Assembly (NCBI GenBank): GCA_964619885.1
Contig: CAZUGA010000021.1
Span: forward strand, 9,474 to 73,473
From: CAZUGA01 sp964619885
Lineage (GTDB): Bacteria; Pseudomonadota; Gammaproteobacteria; Methylococcales; UBA1147
Reading direction: 5' to 3'
DNA: 64,000 bases
Both the position numbers and the translations under genes were made by a program. This document shows, piece after piece, positions 35,953-44,569 of the stretch (within the stretch, counting starts at the first letter, position 1; every line of letters starts with the position of its first letter). Below the pieces are notes generated by a model that was not told the DNA's origin, ran no database searches, and saw nothing but the letters and a program-made list of their open reading frames with translations.

Positions 35953-37266
35953 ATGAGTAGCCAACCCGTTACCAATCTAACTCCGGATTACAAAATTGCT
36001 GATATTTCGCTGGCCGAATGGGGCCGCAAAGAAATAAAGGTTGCAGAAACTGAAATGCCCGGATTGATGGCGCTTCGTAGCGAATATAAAGCGGAACAAC
36101 CGCTGAAAGGCGCGCGTATTGCGGGTTGTCTTCATATGACCATTCAGACTGCGGTTTTGATTGAAACCCTGGTCGAATTGGGCGCAGAAGTTCGTTGGTC
36201 GTCGTGCAATATTTTCTCTACGCAGGATCACGCCGCAGCGGCAATGGCCGCGGTTGGAGTCCCGGTATTTGCTTGGAAGGGTGAAACCGAAGAAGAGGCC
36301 TGGTGGTGTATAGATCAGACTATATTTGGGCCGGACGGATGGCGGCCGAATATGATTCTGGACGATGGCGGTGACCTGACTATCGTCATGCACGAAAAAT
36401 ATCCGGATTTAATGAATGATGTAAGGGGCTTGTCCGAAGAAACTACGACCGGCGTACTGAGACTCTATGAGATGGTCAAAAAGGGAACACTCAAGGCGCC
36501 AGCATTCAACGTCAATGATTCGGTTACCAAATCTAAGTTTGATAATTTATACGGTTGCCGCGAATCTCTATTGGACGGAATCAAGCGCGCCACCGATGTC
36601 ATGATTGCCGGTAAAATAGCCATCGTTTGCGGATACGGGGACGTTGGCAAAGGGTGTGCGCAATCGTTACGGGGTCAGGGTGCAACGGTATGGATTACCG
36701 AAATCGATCCGATTTGTGCGTTGCAAGCGGCGATGGAAGGATACCGTATCGTCACTTTGGATCAAGCTGCCCCGGAAGCGGATATCTTTGTTTCCGCCAC
36801 CGGTAATTATCACATCATTGGCCATGATCATATGAAGGCCATGAAGGATCAGGCTATCGTCTGTAATATTGGTCATTTCGATTCGGAAATCGATATTGCA
36901 TCCTTACGTCAGTATGAATGGGAGAACATTAAACCGCAGGTGGACCATGTGATCTTCCCAGATGGCAAAAGGATAATTGTTTTGGCCGAAGGGCGTTTGG
37001 TTAATTTGGGTTGCGCAACAGGCCACCCTAGTTTCGTCATGTCTAATTCTTTTACCAATCAGGTGCTTGCACAGATCGAATTGTGGAATAATGCCGGAAA
37101 TTACAACAAAGATGTTTATGTGCTTCCGAAAAAATTGGATGAAAAAGTCGCTTCATTGCATTTGCAAAAGCTGGGGGTACAGCTTACCCGACTGACTCAA
37201 GAGCAAGCCGATTATATCGGGGTGAGTGTTGATGGCCCCTACAAGGCGGATCATTACCGTTACTAA
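35953..37266 (+). CDS. ahcY: S-adenosylhomocysteine hydrolase
   Basis: A 437-residue NAD-dependent enzyme that splits S-adenosylhomocysteine into adenosine and homocysteine. Motifs: CLHMTIQTAVLIETL, the SSCNIFSTQDHAAAAM segment, NDSVTKSKFDNLYGCRESL (catalytic lysine region), the NAD-binding GYGDVGKGCAQSLRGQGA and the C-terminal KADHYRY. It is 47 bases downstream of metK. An SAH riboswitch could not be fitted into that short gap. Confidence 0.97.
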   Translation: MSSQPVTNLTPDYKIADISLAEWGRKEIKVAETEMPGLMALRSEYKAEQPLKGARIAGCLHMTIQTAVLIETLVELGAEVRWSSCNIFSTQDHAAAAMAAVGVPVFAWKGETEEEAWWCIDQTIFGPDGWRPNMILDDGGDLTIVMHEKYPDLMNDVRGLSEETTTGVLRLYEMVKKGTLKAPAFNVNDSVTKSKFDNLYGCRESLLDGIKRATDVMIAGKIAIVCGYGDVGKGCAQSLRGQGATVWITEIDPICALQAAMEGYRIVTLDQAAPEADIFVSATGNYHIIGHDHMKAMKDQAIVCNIGHFDSEIDIASLRQYEWENIKPQVDHVIFPDGKRIIVLAEGRLVNLGCATGHPSFVMSNSFTNQVLAQIELWNNAGNYNKDVYVLPKKLDEKVASLHLQKLGVQLTRLTQEQADYIGVSVDGPYKADHYRY

Positions 37267-37280
37267 TCCCATATACTTTG

Positions 37281-37308
37281 GCCGGGGAAACTTTTGGGTT
37301 TCCCCGGC
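37281..37308 (+). terminator. Strong hairpin after ahcY
   Basis: A perfect 11-base stem GCCGGGGAAAC (37281-37291) with its complement at 37298-37308 and a six-base loop. There is no T tract directly after it, so it may stabilise the metK-ahcY mRNA end or attenuate readthrough into metF rather than be a classical terminator. A second, weaker hairpin (GCACG...CGTGC) follows at about 37314-37328. Confidence 0.45.
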
Positions 37309-37432
37309 ATGAGCACGCACGTCGTGCCGGGCGTTGATCCGGTACAGGTGATGGTTTAAAACCCGCGATTTTTTATCTATTGCGGGGATTGAGAATCGTT
37401 ATTCAAAATTTCTCATCATTCGACCCGTAAAG

Positions 37433-38284
37433 ATGGATTCGCACAACAAACCCAACCGGGAATACAGCTTCGAGTTTTTCCCACCCAAGACCAAAGAATC
37501 TGATCAATTGTTGCGTGCTACCGCCGAAAACCTGGGCGCGTTGAAACCGTTGTTTTTCTCAGTAACTTTTGGAGCGGGCGGGTCGACTCGGCAAAAGACG
37601 GAAGAAACAGTCGTAGATATTCAAAGGCTGACCGGCGTGGATACGGCCCCACACTTGTCGTGCATAGGCTCAACTCGCGAAAGTGTCCGAGAAATTATTC
37701 TGAATTACCGTCAGCATGGAATTCGCAGAATTGTTGCATTGCGTGGAGACTTGCCATCGGGCATGGTTGAAGCGGGCGAATTTCGCTACGCGAACGAACT
37801 GGTCGAGTTTATTCGTCAGGAAACCGGTAGCTATTTTAATATCGAAGTAGCGGCCTACCCGGAGGTTCACCCTCAGGCCTCGCACGCGGAAGCTGATCTG
37901 AACAATTTCAAAAGAAAGGTCGATGCGGGTGCCAACGGCGCGCTGACGCAGTATTTTTATAACGCCGATGCTTACTTTAGATTTGTCGATGCCTGTGAGA
38001 AAAAGGGTTTGGATATCCCGATCGTTCCGGGCATTATGCCTATTTCCAATTTCTTCCAAATCTCGCGTTTTTCCGAAGGCTGTGGTGCGGAGATTCCGCG
38101 TTGGATGCGCAAGCGTTTTGAGTATTTTGCCGATGATACGAAATCAGTGCAGAACTTCGCCTTGGATGTGGTCACGGAATTATGTCAACGACTACTAGAC
38201 GCTGGGGTGCCAGGGTTACATTTTTATACGATGAATAAATCGAAATTGGTTTTGAAAATCTGGCAGAACCTCAGACTTGATTAG
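37433..38284 (+). CDS. metF: Methylenetetrahydrofolate reductase
   Basis: A 283-residue FAD-dependent TIM-barrel enzyme that reduces 5,10-methylene-THF to 5-methyl-THF for methionine synthesis. Features: the N-terminal YSFEFFPPKT, VTFGAGGSTRQKT, HLSCIGSTRESVREI, ALRGDLPSG (about residue 104), FKRKVDAGANGALTQYFYN (about residue 157) and PGIMPI. It is transcribed after metK-ahcY on the same strand, and closes the methionine side of the methyl cycle. Confidence 0.96.
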   Translation: MDSHNKPNREYSFEFFPPKTKESDQLLRATAENLGALKPLFFSVTFGAGGSTRQKTEETVVDIQRLTGVDTAPHLSCIGSTRESVREIILNYRQHGIRRIVALRGDLPSGMVEAGEFRYANELVEFIRQETGSYFNIEVAAYPEVHPQASHAEADLNNFKRKVDAGANGALTQYFYNADAYFRFVDACEKKGLDIPIVPGIMPISNFFQISRFSEGCGAEIPRWMRKRFEYFADDTKSVQNFALDVVTELCQRLLDAGVPGLHFYTMNKSKLVLKIWQNLRLD

Positions 38285-38402
38285 GCAGGCACAGGCGTCC
38301 TACTGAGCAGTACTGTCAAGGATTTTACGATTATAAATTTATAGCGTTTTTCCCTCTAAACCGGCGATTTTGCCATTCTAATCTAGTGGGCGTGTCTAAT
38401 TT

Positions 38403-39134
38403 GTGCGGATATCTCGACTCTATGTTGCCGAAGAACTAAATTCCGGGGTTAATTTGGAATTGGACGAGGCCAGTGCGCACTATGTGCGTAGTGTATTGCG
38501 TCTGTCCAAGGGTAGTAAGTTGATTTTATTCAACGGAAACGGTATTGATTATTCTACGGTATTGTCTTTAGTCAGCCGTAAGTCTGTTTGTGCTCAAATA
38601 CAAGACGGGCACGCGAGAAATTGTGAATCTCCGCTTAAAATTAGTCTGGCACTGGGTATTTCCCGCGGCGAACGGATGGATCTGGCGATTCAAAAATCGG
38701 TAGAACTCGGGGTTAATCAGATTATTCCGCTGATAACCGAACGCTGCGTGGTCAAGTTCAGCAGCGAAGATCGTAGCGAGCAAAAACGTCTACATTGGCA
38801 AAAAATTGCCCAACATGCATGCGAACAGAGCGGACGAAGTACATTGCCAAGTCTAGTCCAACCCCAGTCCATATCAGATTGGTTGAGCGATTCCACCGGT
38901 TTCAAACTCTTTTTGGATCCCGATGCAGAGACCTCGTTGAAACAGTTGACCCCAGATGATCCTCAGATATGCATTTTATCCGGCCCAGAAGGCGGGTTTA
39001 GCCCTGCCGAACGGGAATTGGCGGTGCAGGCTGGTTTTTCGGCAGTTAGGATGGGCCCGCGAATTCTAAGAACCGAAACGGCGGCGCTAACGGCGGTTGG
39101 TGTTGTGCAGGCTTTGTGGGGGGATTTGGTTTAA
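38403..39134 (+). CDS. rsmE: 16S rRNA m3U1498 methyltransferase
   Basis: A 243-residue SPOUT-class methyltransferase that methylates U1498 of 16S rRNA. A PUA-like N-terminal domain (RISRLYVAEEL and HYVRSVLRLSKGSKLILFNGNG) precedes the knotted catalytic domain with the SAM-binding LSGPEGGFSPAERELAVQAGF (shown in part) and GPRILRTETAALTAV. The start is GTG with no clear ribosome-binding site; nothing better exists in frame. Length is normal. It is the last clear housekeeping gene before the scar region at 39189. Confidence 0.93.
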   Translation: MRISRLYVAEELNSGVNLELDEASAHYVRSVLRLSKGSKLILFNGNGIDYSTVLSLVSRKSVCAQIQDGHARNCESPLKISLALGISRGERMDLAIQKSVELGVNQIIPLITERCVVKFSSEDRSEQKRLHWQKIAQHACEQSGRSTLPSLVQPQSISDWLSDSTGFKLFLDPDAETSLKQLTPDDPQICILSGPEGGFSPAERELAVQAGFSAVRMGPRILRTETAALTAVGVVQALWGDLV

Positions 39135-39188
39135 TCGCGCTATGGCAGAAGTAAATGGTTTAGCGCAGAAATATAATACTATAAGTAA

Positions 39189-39545
39189 AGACTTGACCAA
39201 TTAGTTTATCACCGAAGTGGCACACTCTGGGAAGGGAGGTATCGCTCTTGTATTGCTGAAGAAGACAATTACCTATTGGATTGCCAGCGGTATATAGAAC
39301 TTAATCCCGTTCGAGCGGGAATGGTTGAGCATCCTGCAGATTATGGGTGGTCGAGCTATCGAGCGAATACGCAAGGAGACAGAAATGAGTTGGTCAACCC
39401 TCATTTTATCTATCGGGAATTGGCATTAATGGAAACGGCGCGGCAGCTAAGTTATCGTGAATTATTTCGATACAATCTGGAGCCGGGCTTGGCTGACGAA
39501 ATCTCCGACTTCCTCAGAATTCCATTGGAGAATGCTAGAAAATAG
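39189..39545 (+). pseudogene. 3' remnant of an IS200-like / REP-associated tyrosine transposase gene
   Basis: A frame open from 39189 encodes about 118 residues matching only the C-terminal half of Y1-type transposases of the RAYT group. The run RSGTLWEGRYRSCI, then RYIELNPVRAGMVEHPADYGWSSYRA, is the usual signature of these proteins after the catalytic region. The HUH and catalytic tyrosine part is missing; a stop codon (39186-39188) precedes the match. The gene is therefore 5'-truncated. A 9-base inverted repeat (GCCGTTGAC, 39578-39586 and 39622-39630) lies just downstream and may be a REP-type structure. Confidence 0.8.
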
Positions 39546-39577
39546 CCAGTATGCCACGTAACAAATTGCTCAACCTG

Positions 39578-39630
39578 GCCGTTGACAACCGCCTCCTTTT
39601 GCTACCGCTCCAGTCGTTGCCGTCAACGGC
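39578..39630. repeat. Inverted repeat beside the transposase remnant
   Basis: GCCGTTGAC (39578-39586) and its complement GTCAACGGC (39622-39630), 35 bases apart. Its place just after a RAYT remnant suggests a REP-like element, but no other copies are visible in the window, so this is only a possibility. Confidence 0.3.
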
Positions 39631-39690
39631 AAGTTTGCAAAACGTTATGGGTACATTTCAAGGTGGAGAACGGACTGAGGGGAATCAAGT

Positions 39691-39759
39691 ATAAGGATAG
39701 TTAGTTTCAAAATATGCCCATTTTTTCAACGTGTAACAGCTTTGCTTGAAGCAAAAGGA
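39691..39759 (+). pseudogene. 5' remnant of a glutathione S-transferase-family gene
   Basis: The plus-strand frame encodes IRIVSFKICPFFQRVTALLEAKG, which matches the N-terminal strand and helix of the GST/stringent-starvation type thioredoxin-like domain (consensus SFKxCPFvQRvtalLeakG). Similarity stops abruptly after this, at the point where family members continue with IPYEV. The same frame stays open to 39957 with unrelated sequence. I read it as a gene fragment joined to other DNA. Confidence 0.55.
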
Positions 39760-40249
39760 AAGACATCAGACTTTGTTGGAGGCTTCCAGAGAGTCAAGTC
39801 ACTTCAAGAAAACATTTTCGCTACTGGTTTGTCAGAAAAATCTGTATCTTCAGACTTCGATGAAAAATTCGGGGCATTTTACCTGTCAGAAAATACCTAC
39901 TTAGGTCAATGCACCAAAGCCAAAAAGGGACAGGCTTGTTGTGGTAATTCAGAGTGAACTGACCCAGATTTTGAGTGTTGTTCTTGAATGCCCATACAAG
40001 GCACTCCAGTTGATTCACAAAAGCGGCGTTCCTATCTATGCGGCAACGAACGAGTTCGGCTCTATAAGGCTAAAAAATGTTAAAGGCTTCGAGCCTTACT
40101 TTCTGGCTCAGGCCAACGTTGGGACAATTGAGCTAGGGAGAAAACGAGGATGTTTCAAACAATCAGGTTTGAGACGGAAAGTACCGATACCGAGGGTGCC
40201 GCATGGTCACATCGAATGCGGAATTGACTCGAGCAGCTTGAGCCGATAA
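39760..40249 (+). other. Unrecognised coding-like fragments in the scar region
   Basis: Two overlapping plus-strand frames run here: one continues from the GST-like remnant to 39957, the other runs from GTG 39941 to 40249 (102 codons). I recognise neither product. The first part of the second frame (SELTQILSVVLECPYKALQLI) looks protein-like, but the basic and serine-rich end does not. They may be parts of one frameshifted gene or chance frames. The rest up to 40373 holds nothing I can identify. Confidence 0.25.
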
Positions 40250-40373
40250 AGCCATTGTCGGATATAGCCAAATTAGTTCGCTAGAAAAAGTGGATTGTTG
40301 ATTTAGATTTCCGGCCACGTTTTTACTCAATAACAAATCGGTTAATATCAATACCATCGAACATTTGGTACGG

Positions 40374-42554
40374 CTAATGCTCGATCATCATATTGGCCAT
40401 TTCTTTGGGCGAAATCGGACCTTTTACAATGACGTAGCCCTTACCGGTTAACGATGGTGCATCTATCAGCCAGAAATCCCGATCGGGGAAGGCTTGCAGA
40501 AGCTGGGCACGGGTTTCCGGGTTCTTGTCCCACGCATAAATTGGGTCGTCGGGCTGCGGGACGAGGCCGTTATAAACGGCTGCCGACATATACCCTGGGT
40601 CACGCTCACCTCGAATGAGTATCAAGCCGGAATCGAAGTTGTGTTGGGCGGCAAGGCGGCGAATATCGCTACGCATATCGCGGTAGTTATGGTACTTGTC
40701 GATCGCTCGCCATGGAATATAGTTGATTGATGCCATTGTGCTAAGGACGACAACAAAACTGACCAATCGAGTCTGGCTTTTTGCCAGTGCCAGTGATTTT
40801 GGCCCTAGAATCAATAGTCCCCGCACGCTAAGTACCACCCATGGCAGTACCGTCAGATACCAATAGCGCGCGCCAAAATCGGGACCGCCGCTAAACCAAT
40901 ACAAACAATGCAGGCCAATGATCATTGCCAATACGGATAGCATCCAATAGTCCTGTCTGCGCATCCGGCCCGATAAAATCAACGCAACGACTAAAAACAG
41001 CGATCCCGTAGCCCAGCCAAACAATTCTATATTGACCGAGAATAAATTTAGATTATTGTTGATCAGAACGTCTAGCAAGCCGTGGCCGGGGAATGGGTCA
41101 AACGCGCCCCAGCCCAGGCCTTTTTCGGGGCCGAATCCCAATGAATTTGAGCCTTCGCCATAATATTTGTCGGTGTACGCCATGATCGGGAAATAGGTCG
41201 ATTTCCCGGTTAGTAATTTGTTGTACGGCAACATTAGTGCGCCAAAGATCATCGACATTAAAACAAACGGAGAAACCAGTTTAAATCGTGCCGGCCAACC
41301 TTTGATACCAAAACACCACAGACCTAGTAATAAAGCAACGGCGAGTCCTTCCAACGGACGGATCCAACTGGTGACGCCGAGCGCAATCCCACCGATCAGT
41401 GCCCAGGCGAAACTTTGGCAGCGTCGCATACGCGCGACGGCGAGCGCGGCGAGCAATGAGGTGACTAATGATGCGGTATGCGTGAGGAAGCTCATCGCCA
41501 GAAAAATTTGCCACGGCGACAACGCAAACAACAGCAAAATCAAGCGGGACAAGCCCTTGTTAAATATTTCCCGCAAAACCATATAGGCGAGCATGACCGA
41601 TATGCCTGCCAGCAATGGGTTGACCAGCCAGGGCACGCCAAAGTAGCTCCCAATTGCCAACAGGGCCGGCCAGCCGGGTACAACCGGACAATACCAGCGA
41701 TCGTCCTGGTACATCATCAAATCCATGTTGAATGCTTCCAACACGGGTGGCAATGGCAAGGTTAATAATCCTTGGGCAAAATATTTAGCGTGGAATAAAT
41801 AAACCACCTCATCGGCGATGTGAGGGTGATTTTCGTAGGCCAAAAGATTTAGAGTCGCAGCGAGTAAGGTTACGAAGATGGATAGAGCCAGAGCATAACG
41901 GTCAATGTTTCCAGGTTCTGCAGGTGCTGAAGAATCGATATTACCGAAGCATTGGGTAAACTCTTGTTTTAATTTTTGAATCGTCGTAGTCGGCAGCGAA
42001 TGAACAACCAGAACAACATTAACCAGGTTTAAAATCTGGATGAATCCCGCTATCAGTAGTTCTTTAAGGTACGCAGGTATTGTCGGTGACAGTGTCGAGC
42101 TGAATACGAGCAAGGCAATACTTATGCCCACGATTTGCCACCAGGCAAAACTTGATCTAATGCGCTTTATAAATTGTTGTCTATAGTGAATTGACGCGGC
42201 AACGACAAATATCGTCTGAATCGCTATAAACCCAAGAAACAGCATATTAGCGGCGGAAAAAAGGTCGGCTGTTTTTAGGTGTTGGTAGTGTAGTCGGGGC
42301 CCGGCATCTATGAGTTGCAACGTAGCCGCTTGTCCGGCGATCGCCAGGGCCATCCATGCACCGCTGATACGCCAAGATTTGGAGGCCGACCATGCCAATA
42401 CAGCACAAGCAAACGCGATGGAAACGGGAAACATAAAAACACCGTCCAGAAAACCTTCGACATCGCGAAATCGTTGATCAACAAATGCCCAAATAATCAG
42501 CAGCGAGGCTGCTACGGTCGCAGTCCACGATTGCAGTACTTTGGATTCTTTCAT
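40374..42554 (-). CDS. GT-C-like polytopic membrane glycosyltransferase
   Basis: A 726-residue protein with about a dozen membrane helices and a C-terminal soluble domain (about residues 600-726). An acidic pair in the first large extracytoplasmic loop after the extended N-terminal helices (HIADEVVYLFHAKYF, about residue 252) is at the place of the catalytic acids of GT-C enzymes such as ArnT and PMTs. GT-C enzymes use polyprenyl-phosphate-linked sugars on the periplasmic side. Sugar and acceptor are unknown. The ATG at 42554 overlaps the rfbG stop as ATGA, so it is translationally coupled; an in-frame ATG three codons earlier (42563) is an alternative. Confidence 0.8.
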   Translation of the reverse strand: MKESKVLQSWTATVAASLLIIWAFVDQRFRDVEGFLDGVFMFPVSIAFACAVLAWSASKSWRISGAWMALAIAGQAATLQLIDAGPRLHYQHLKTADLFSAANMLFLGFIAIQTIFVVAASIHYRQQFIKRIRSSFAWWQIVGISIALLVFSSTLSPTIPAYLKELLIAGFIQILNLVNVVLVVHSLPTTTIQKLKQEFTQCFGNIDSSAPAEPGNIDRYALALSIFVTLLAATLNLLAYENHPHIADEVVYLFHAKYFAQGLLTLPLPPVLEAFNMDLMMYQDDRWYCPVVPGWPALLAIGSYFGVPWLVNPLLAGISVMLAYMVLREIFNKGLSRLILLLFALSPWQIFLAMSFLTHTASLVTSLLAALAVARMRRCQSFAWALIGGIALGVTSWIRPLEGLAVALLLGLWCFGIKGWPARFKLVSPFVLMSMIFGALMLPYNKLLTGKSTYFPIMAYTDKYYGEGSNSLGFGPEKGLGWGAFDPFPGHGLLDVLINNNLNLFSVNIELFGWATGSLFLVVALILSGRMRRQDYWMLSVLAMIIGLHCLYWFSGGPDFGARYWYLTVLPWVVLSVRGLLILGPKSLALAKSQTRLVSFVVVLSTMASINYIPWRAIDKYHNYRDMRSDIRRLAAQHNFDSGLILIRGERDPGYMSAAVYNGLVPQPDDPIYAWDKNPETRAQLLQAFPDRDFWLIDAPSLTGKGYVIVKGPISPKEMANMMIEH

Positions 42555-43684
42555 TGAGCCCATTCTAAGCCCATCGAATGCGCTGTCTCCGAATAATGGT
42601 GTATTTGCTGCATACTCATATCGTACATGGTCTTATCGGAAACGACTGGTCCGGCGACAGCCGTTTGGTAATGCTTGAACCACGATACTGTTTGCTCCAA
42701 TGCCTGCTCCCAACTATAAACCGGTATCCAATTCAGGCATTTTGCAGCTTTGTCCCAATTGATAGTGAATTGTGCTGTTTCGACCTTTGCTGTCGGGTCT
42801 TGCTGGTGGCTCCAATCGCCCGTTCCCCAAATATCAATGACTTTTTCGACGATAGATTGGGTCGACACTCCGTGTCGTTCCGGTGGACCGAAATTCCACG
42901 CTCCGGAAAATTCGTCACCATTGGCGGCGAGCATTTTCACGGCTAACCAAAGATATCCACTCAATGGCTCCAGGACGTGTTGCCATGGGCGTACGCTATT
43001 GGGATTGCGCACGATAATGGATTCTTCGCGCATCAATGCGGCCATGCAATCTGGAATTAATCTAAAATCGGCGAAGTCACCACCGCCTATCACGTTGCCC
43101 GCACGGGTACTGGACAGCTGAGTCGGGTTATTCCCATCGGTTGCTTCGGCAAAGAACGATTGACGATACGAAGCGATTGCAATCTCCGCCATAGCTTTGC
43201 TGGCGCTGTAGGGGTCGCGACCTCCAAGTGTATCGTTTTCCCGGTAGCCCCAAGGCCATTTCTGGTTTTCGTAGACTTTGTCCGTTGTTATGCTGATTAT
43301 GGCTTTTGCGCAACGGCATTTTCTTAGCGCTTCCAGCACATTAACTGTTCCTGCAGCGTTACTATCAAAAGTTTCTTTGGGCGCCTGGTACGAGGTCAAT
43401 ACGATCGGTTGGGCAGCCAGATGAAAAACAATTTCGGGTTGGTGTGTTTCTATAGTGTCGTAAACATTTTGGTAGTCACGTATATCGCCACGAATATCGA
43501 TCAGGTGTTTATCTAAGCCGATGACATCGAAGCAGTTTGGAACGGTTGGCGGTTGCGGCAGGCTCAAACCTATAACCTCAGCGCCTAATTGCTTTAGCCA
43601 GAGAGCCAGCCATGAGCCTTTGAATCCAGTGTGTCCTGTTATTAGAACGCGGCGGTTTTTGAATGTCTTCGCCAATTGATTCAC
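42551..43684 (-). CDS. rfbG: CDP-glucose 4,6-dehydratase
   Basis: A 377-residue extended SDR that makes CDP-4-keto-6-deoxy-D-glucose from CDP-glucose. Features: RVLITGHTGFKGSWLALWLKQLGA (NAD site), VFHLAAQPIVLTSYQAPKETFDSNAAGT, ITTDKVYENQKWPWGYRENDTLGG (catalytic Thr-Asp-Lys region) and PYSASKAMAEIA (Tyr-x-x-x-Lys), all typical of RfbG/DdhB. It lies downstream of rfbF and a C-methyltransferase gene on the same strand. The usual next enzyme, RfbH (C3 dehydration), is not in the window. Confidence 0.95.
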   Translation of the reverse strand: MNQLAKTFKNRRVLITGHTGFKGSWLALWLKQLGAEVIGLSLPQPPTVPNCFDVIGLDKHLIDIRGDIRDYQNVYDTIETHQPEIVFHLAAQPIVLTSYQAPKETFDSNAAGTVNVLEALRKCRCAKAIISITTDKVYENQKWPWGYRENDTLGGRDPYSASKAMAEIAIASYRQSFFAEATDGNNPTQLSSTRAGNVIGGGDFADFRLIPDCMAALMREESIIVRNPNSVRPWQHVLEPLSGYLWLAVKMLAANGDEFSGAWNFGPPERHGVSTQSIVEKVIDIWGTGDWSHQQDPTAKVETAQFTINWDKAAKCLNWIPVYSWEQALEQTVSWFKHYQTAVAGPVVSDKTMYDMSMQQIHHYSETAHSMGLEWAQ

Positions 43685-43797
43685 GTGAAGTCCCTCGAGT
43701 TATTTAGATGAGAAGCTTGAGTGCATTTTGACTTTCATGAGTATTCAAGCAGGTATGGTTTAATGGAAGTGTGCCGCAATGGTCGAGCGTTGGCCCT

Positions 43798-44565
43798 CTA
43801 CCAGGTTTTCCAGGGTGCGGTTCCGCTTTGCCACAAAGATTCGAGCATTTGTTTTTCCCTCAACGTATCCATCGGTTGCCAAAATCCATCGTGCCGGAAG
43901 GCGCATAGTTGCTCGTGTTTCACTAAGGTTTCCAGTGGGTCGCGTTCCAGTACAGAATCGTCGTCGCTTAGGTAATTTAGAAAATCGGCCGCGAAAACGA
44001 AAAATCCACCGTTGATCCATCCCTCGCCAGTTTGTGGTTTTTCGGCGAAATCGGTGACTAATTGGTCGTTCATCGATAACCCGCCAAATCTTGCCGGAGG
44101 GCGAACCGCTGTGACGGTTGCGAGTTTGTCGTGTGATTCGTGAAATGCGACCAAGGCTTTGATGTCTACGTTGCCGATACCGTCGCCATAGGTCACCATA
44201 AACGGTTGATCATCTATCCAGTCTTTTAATCGAAGTATGCGACCGCCGGTCATGGTATTCAAACCGGTATCCACTACCGCGATTTTCCAATCTATATCGC
44301 TGGTATTCATGATCCTCATGGACCCATCCTTGAGATCAATGGTGTAATCGTTGGCGTGTATAAAGAAATTCTGAAAATATTCTTTGATGTATTCGCCTTT
44401 ATAGCCGCAAGCCACGATGAATTCATTGAATCCGTGCGCCGCGTAGATATTCATAATATGCCATAGAATCGGCTTCCCACCGATCTCTACCATTGGTTTG
44501 GGCCGGAGTGAAGTTTCTTCAGCTAAGCGGGTGCCCAGTCCCCCTGCCAGAATGACAACCTTCAT
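43798..44565 (-). CDS. rfbF: Glucose-1-phosphate cytidylyltransferase
   Basis: A 255-residue nucleotidyltransferase that makes CDP-glucose from CTP and glucose-1-phosphate. The N-terminus VILAGGLGTRLAEETSLRPKPMVEIGGKPILWH is the signature of RfbF/DdhA. YGDGIGNVDIKALVAFH (metal site) and the GWINGGFFVF loop follow. It starts 4 bases after the upstream methyltransferase gene. Product feeds RfbG; the gap to rfbG is 113 bases with no sign of another gene. Confidence 0.95.
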   Translation of the reverse strand: MKVVILAGGLGTRLAEETSLRPKPMVEIGGKPILWHIMNIYAAHGFNEFIVACGYKGEYIKEYFQNFFIHANDYTIDLKDGSMRIMNTSDIDWKIAVVDTGLNTMTGGRILRLKDWIDDQPFMVTYGDGIGNVDIKALVAFHESHDKLATVTAVRPPARFGGLSMNDQLVTDFAEKPQTGEGWINGGFFVFAADFLNYLSDDDSVLERDPLETLVKHEQLCAFRHDGFWQPMDTLREKQMLESLWQSGTAPWKTW

Positions 44566-44569
44566 AGAC

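Noticed and set aside
41218..41586. Plus-strand frames of up to 122 codons across the GT-C gene at 40374.
   Set aside because: They lie antisense to a clear membrane-protein gene with consistent hydrophobic helices and give no recognisable product.
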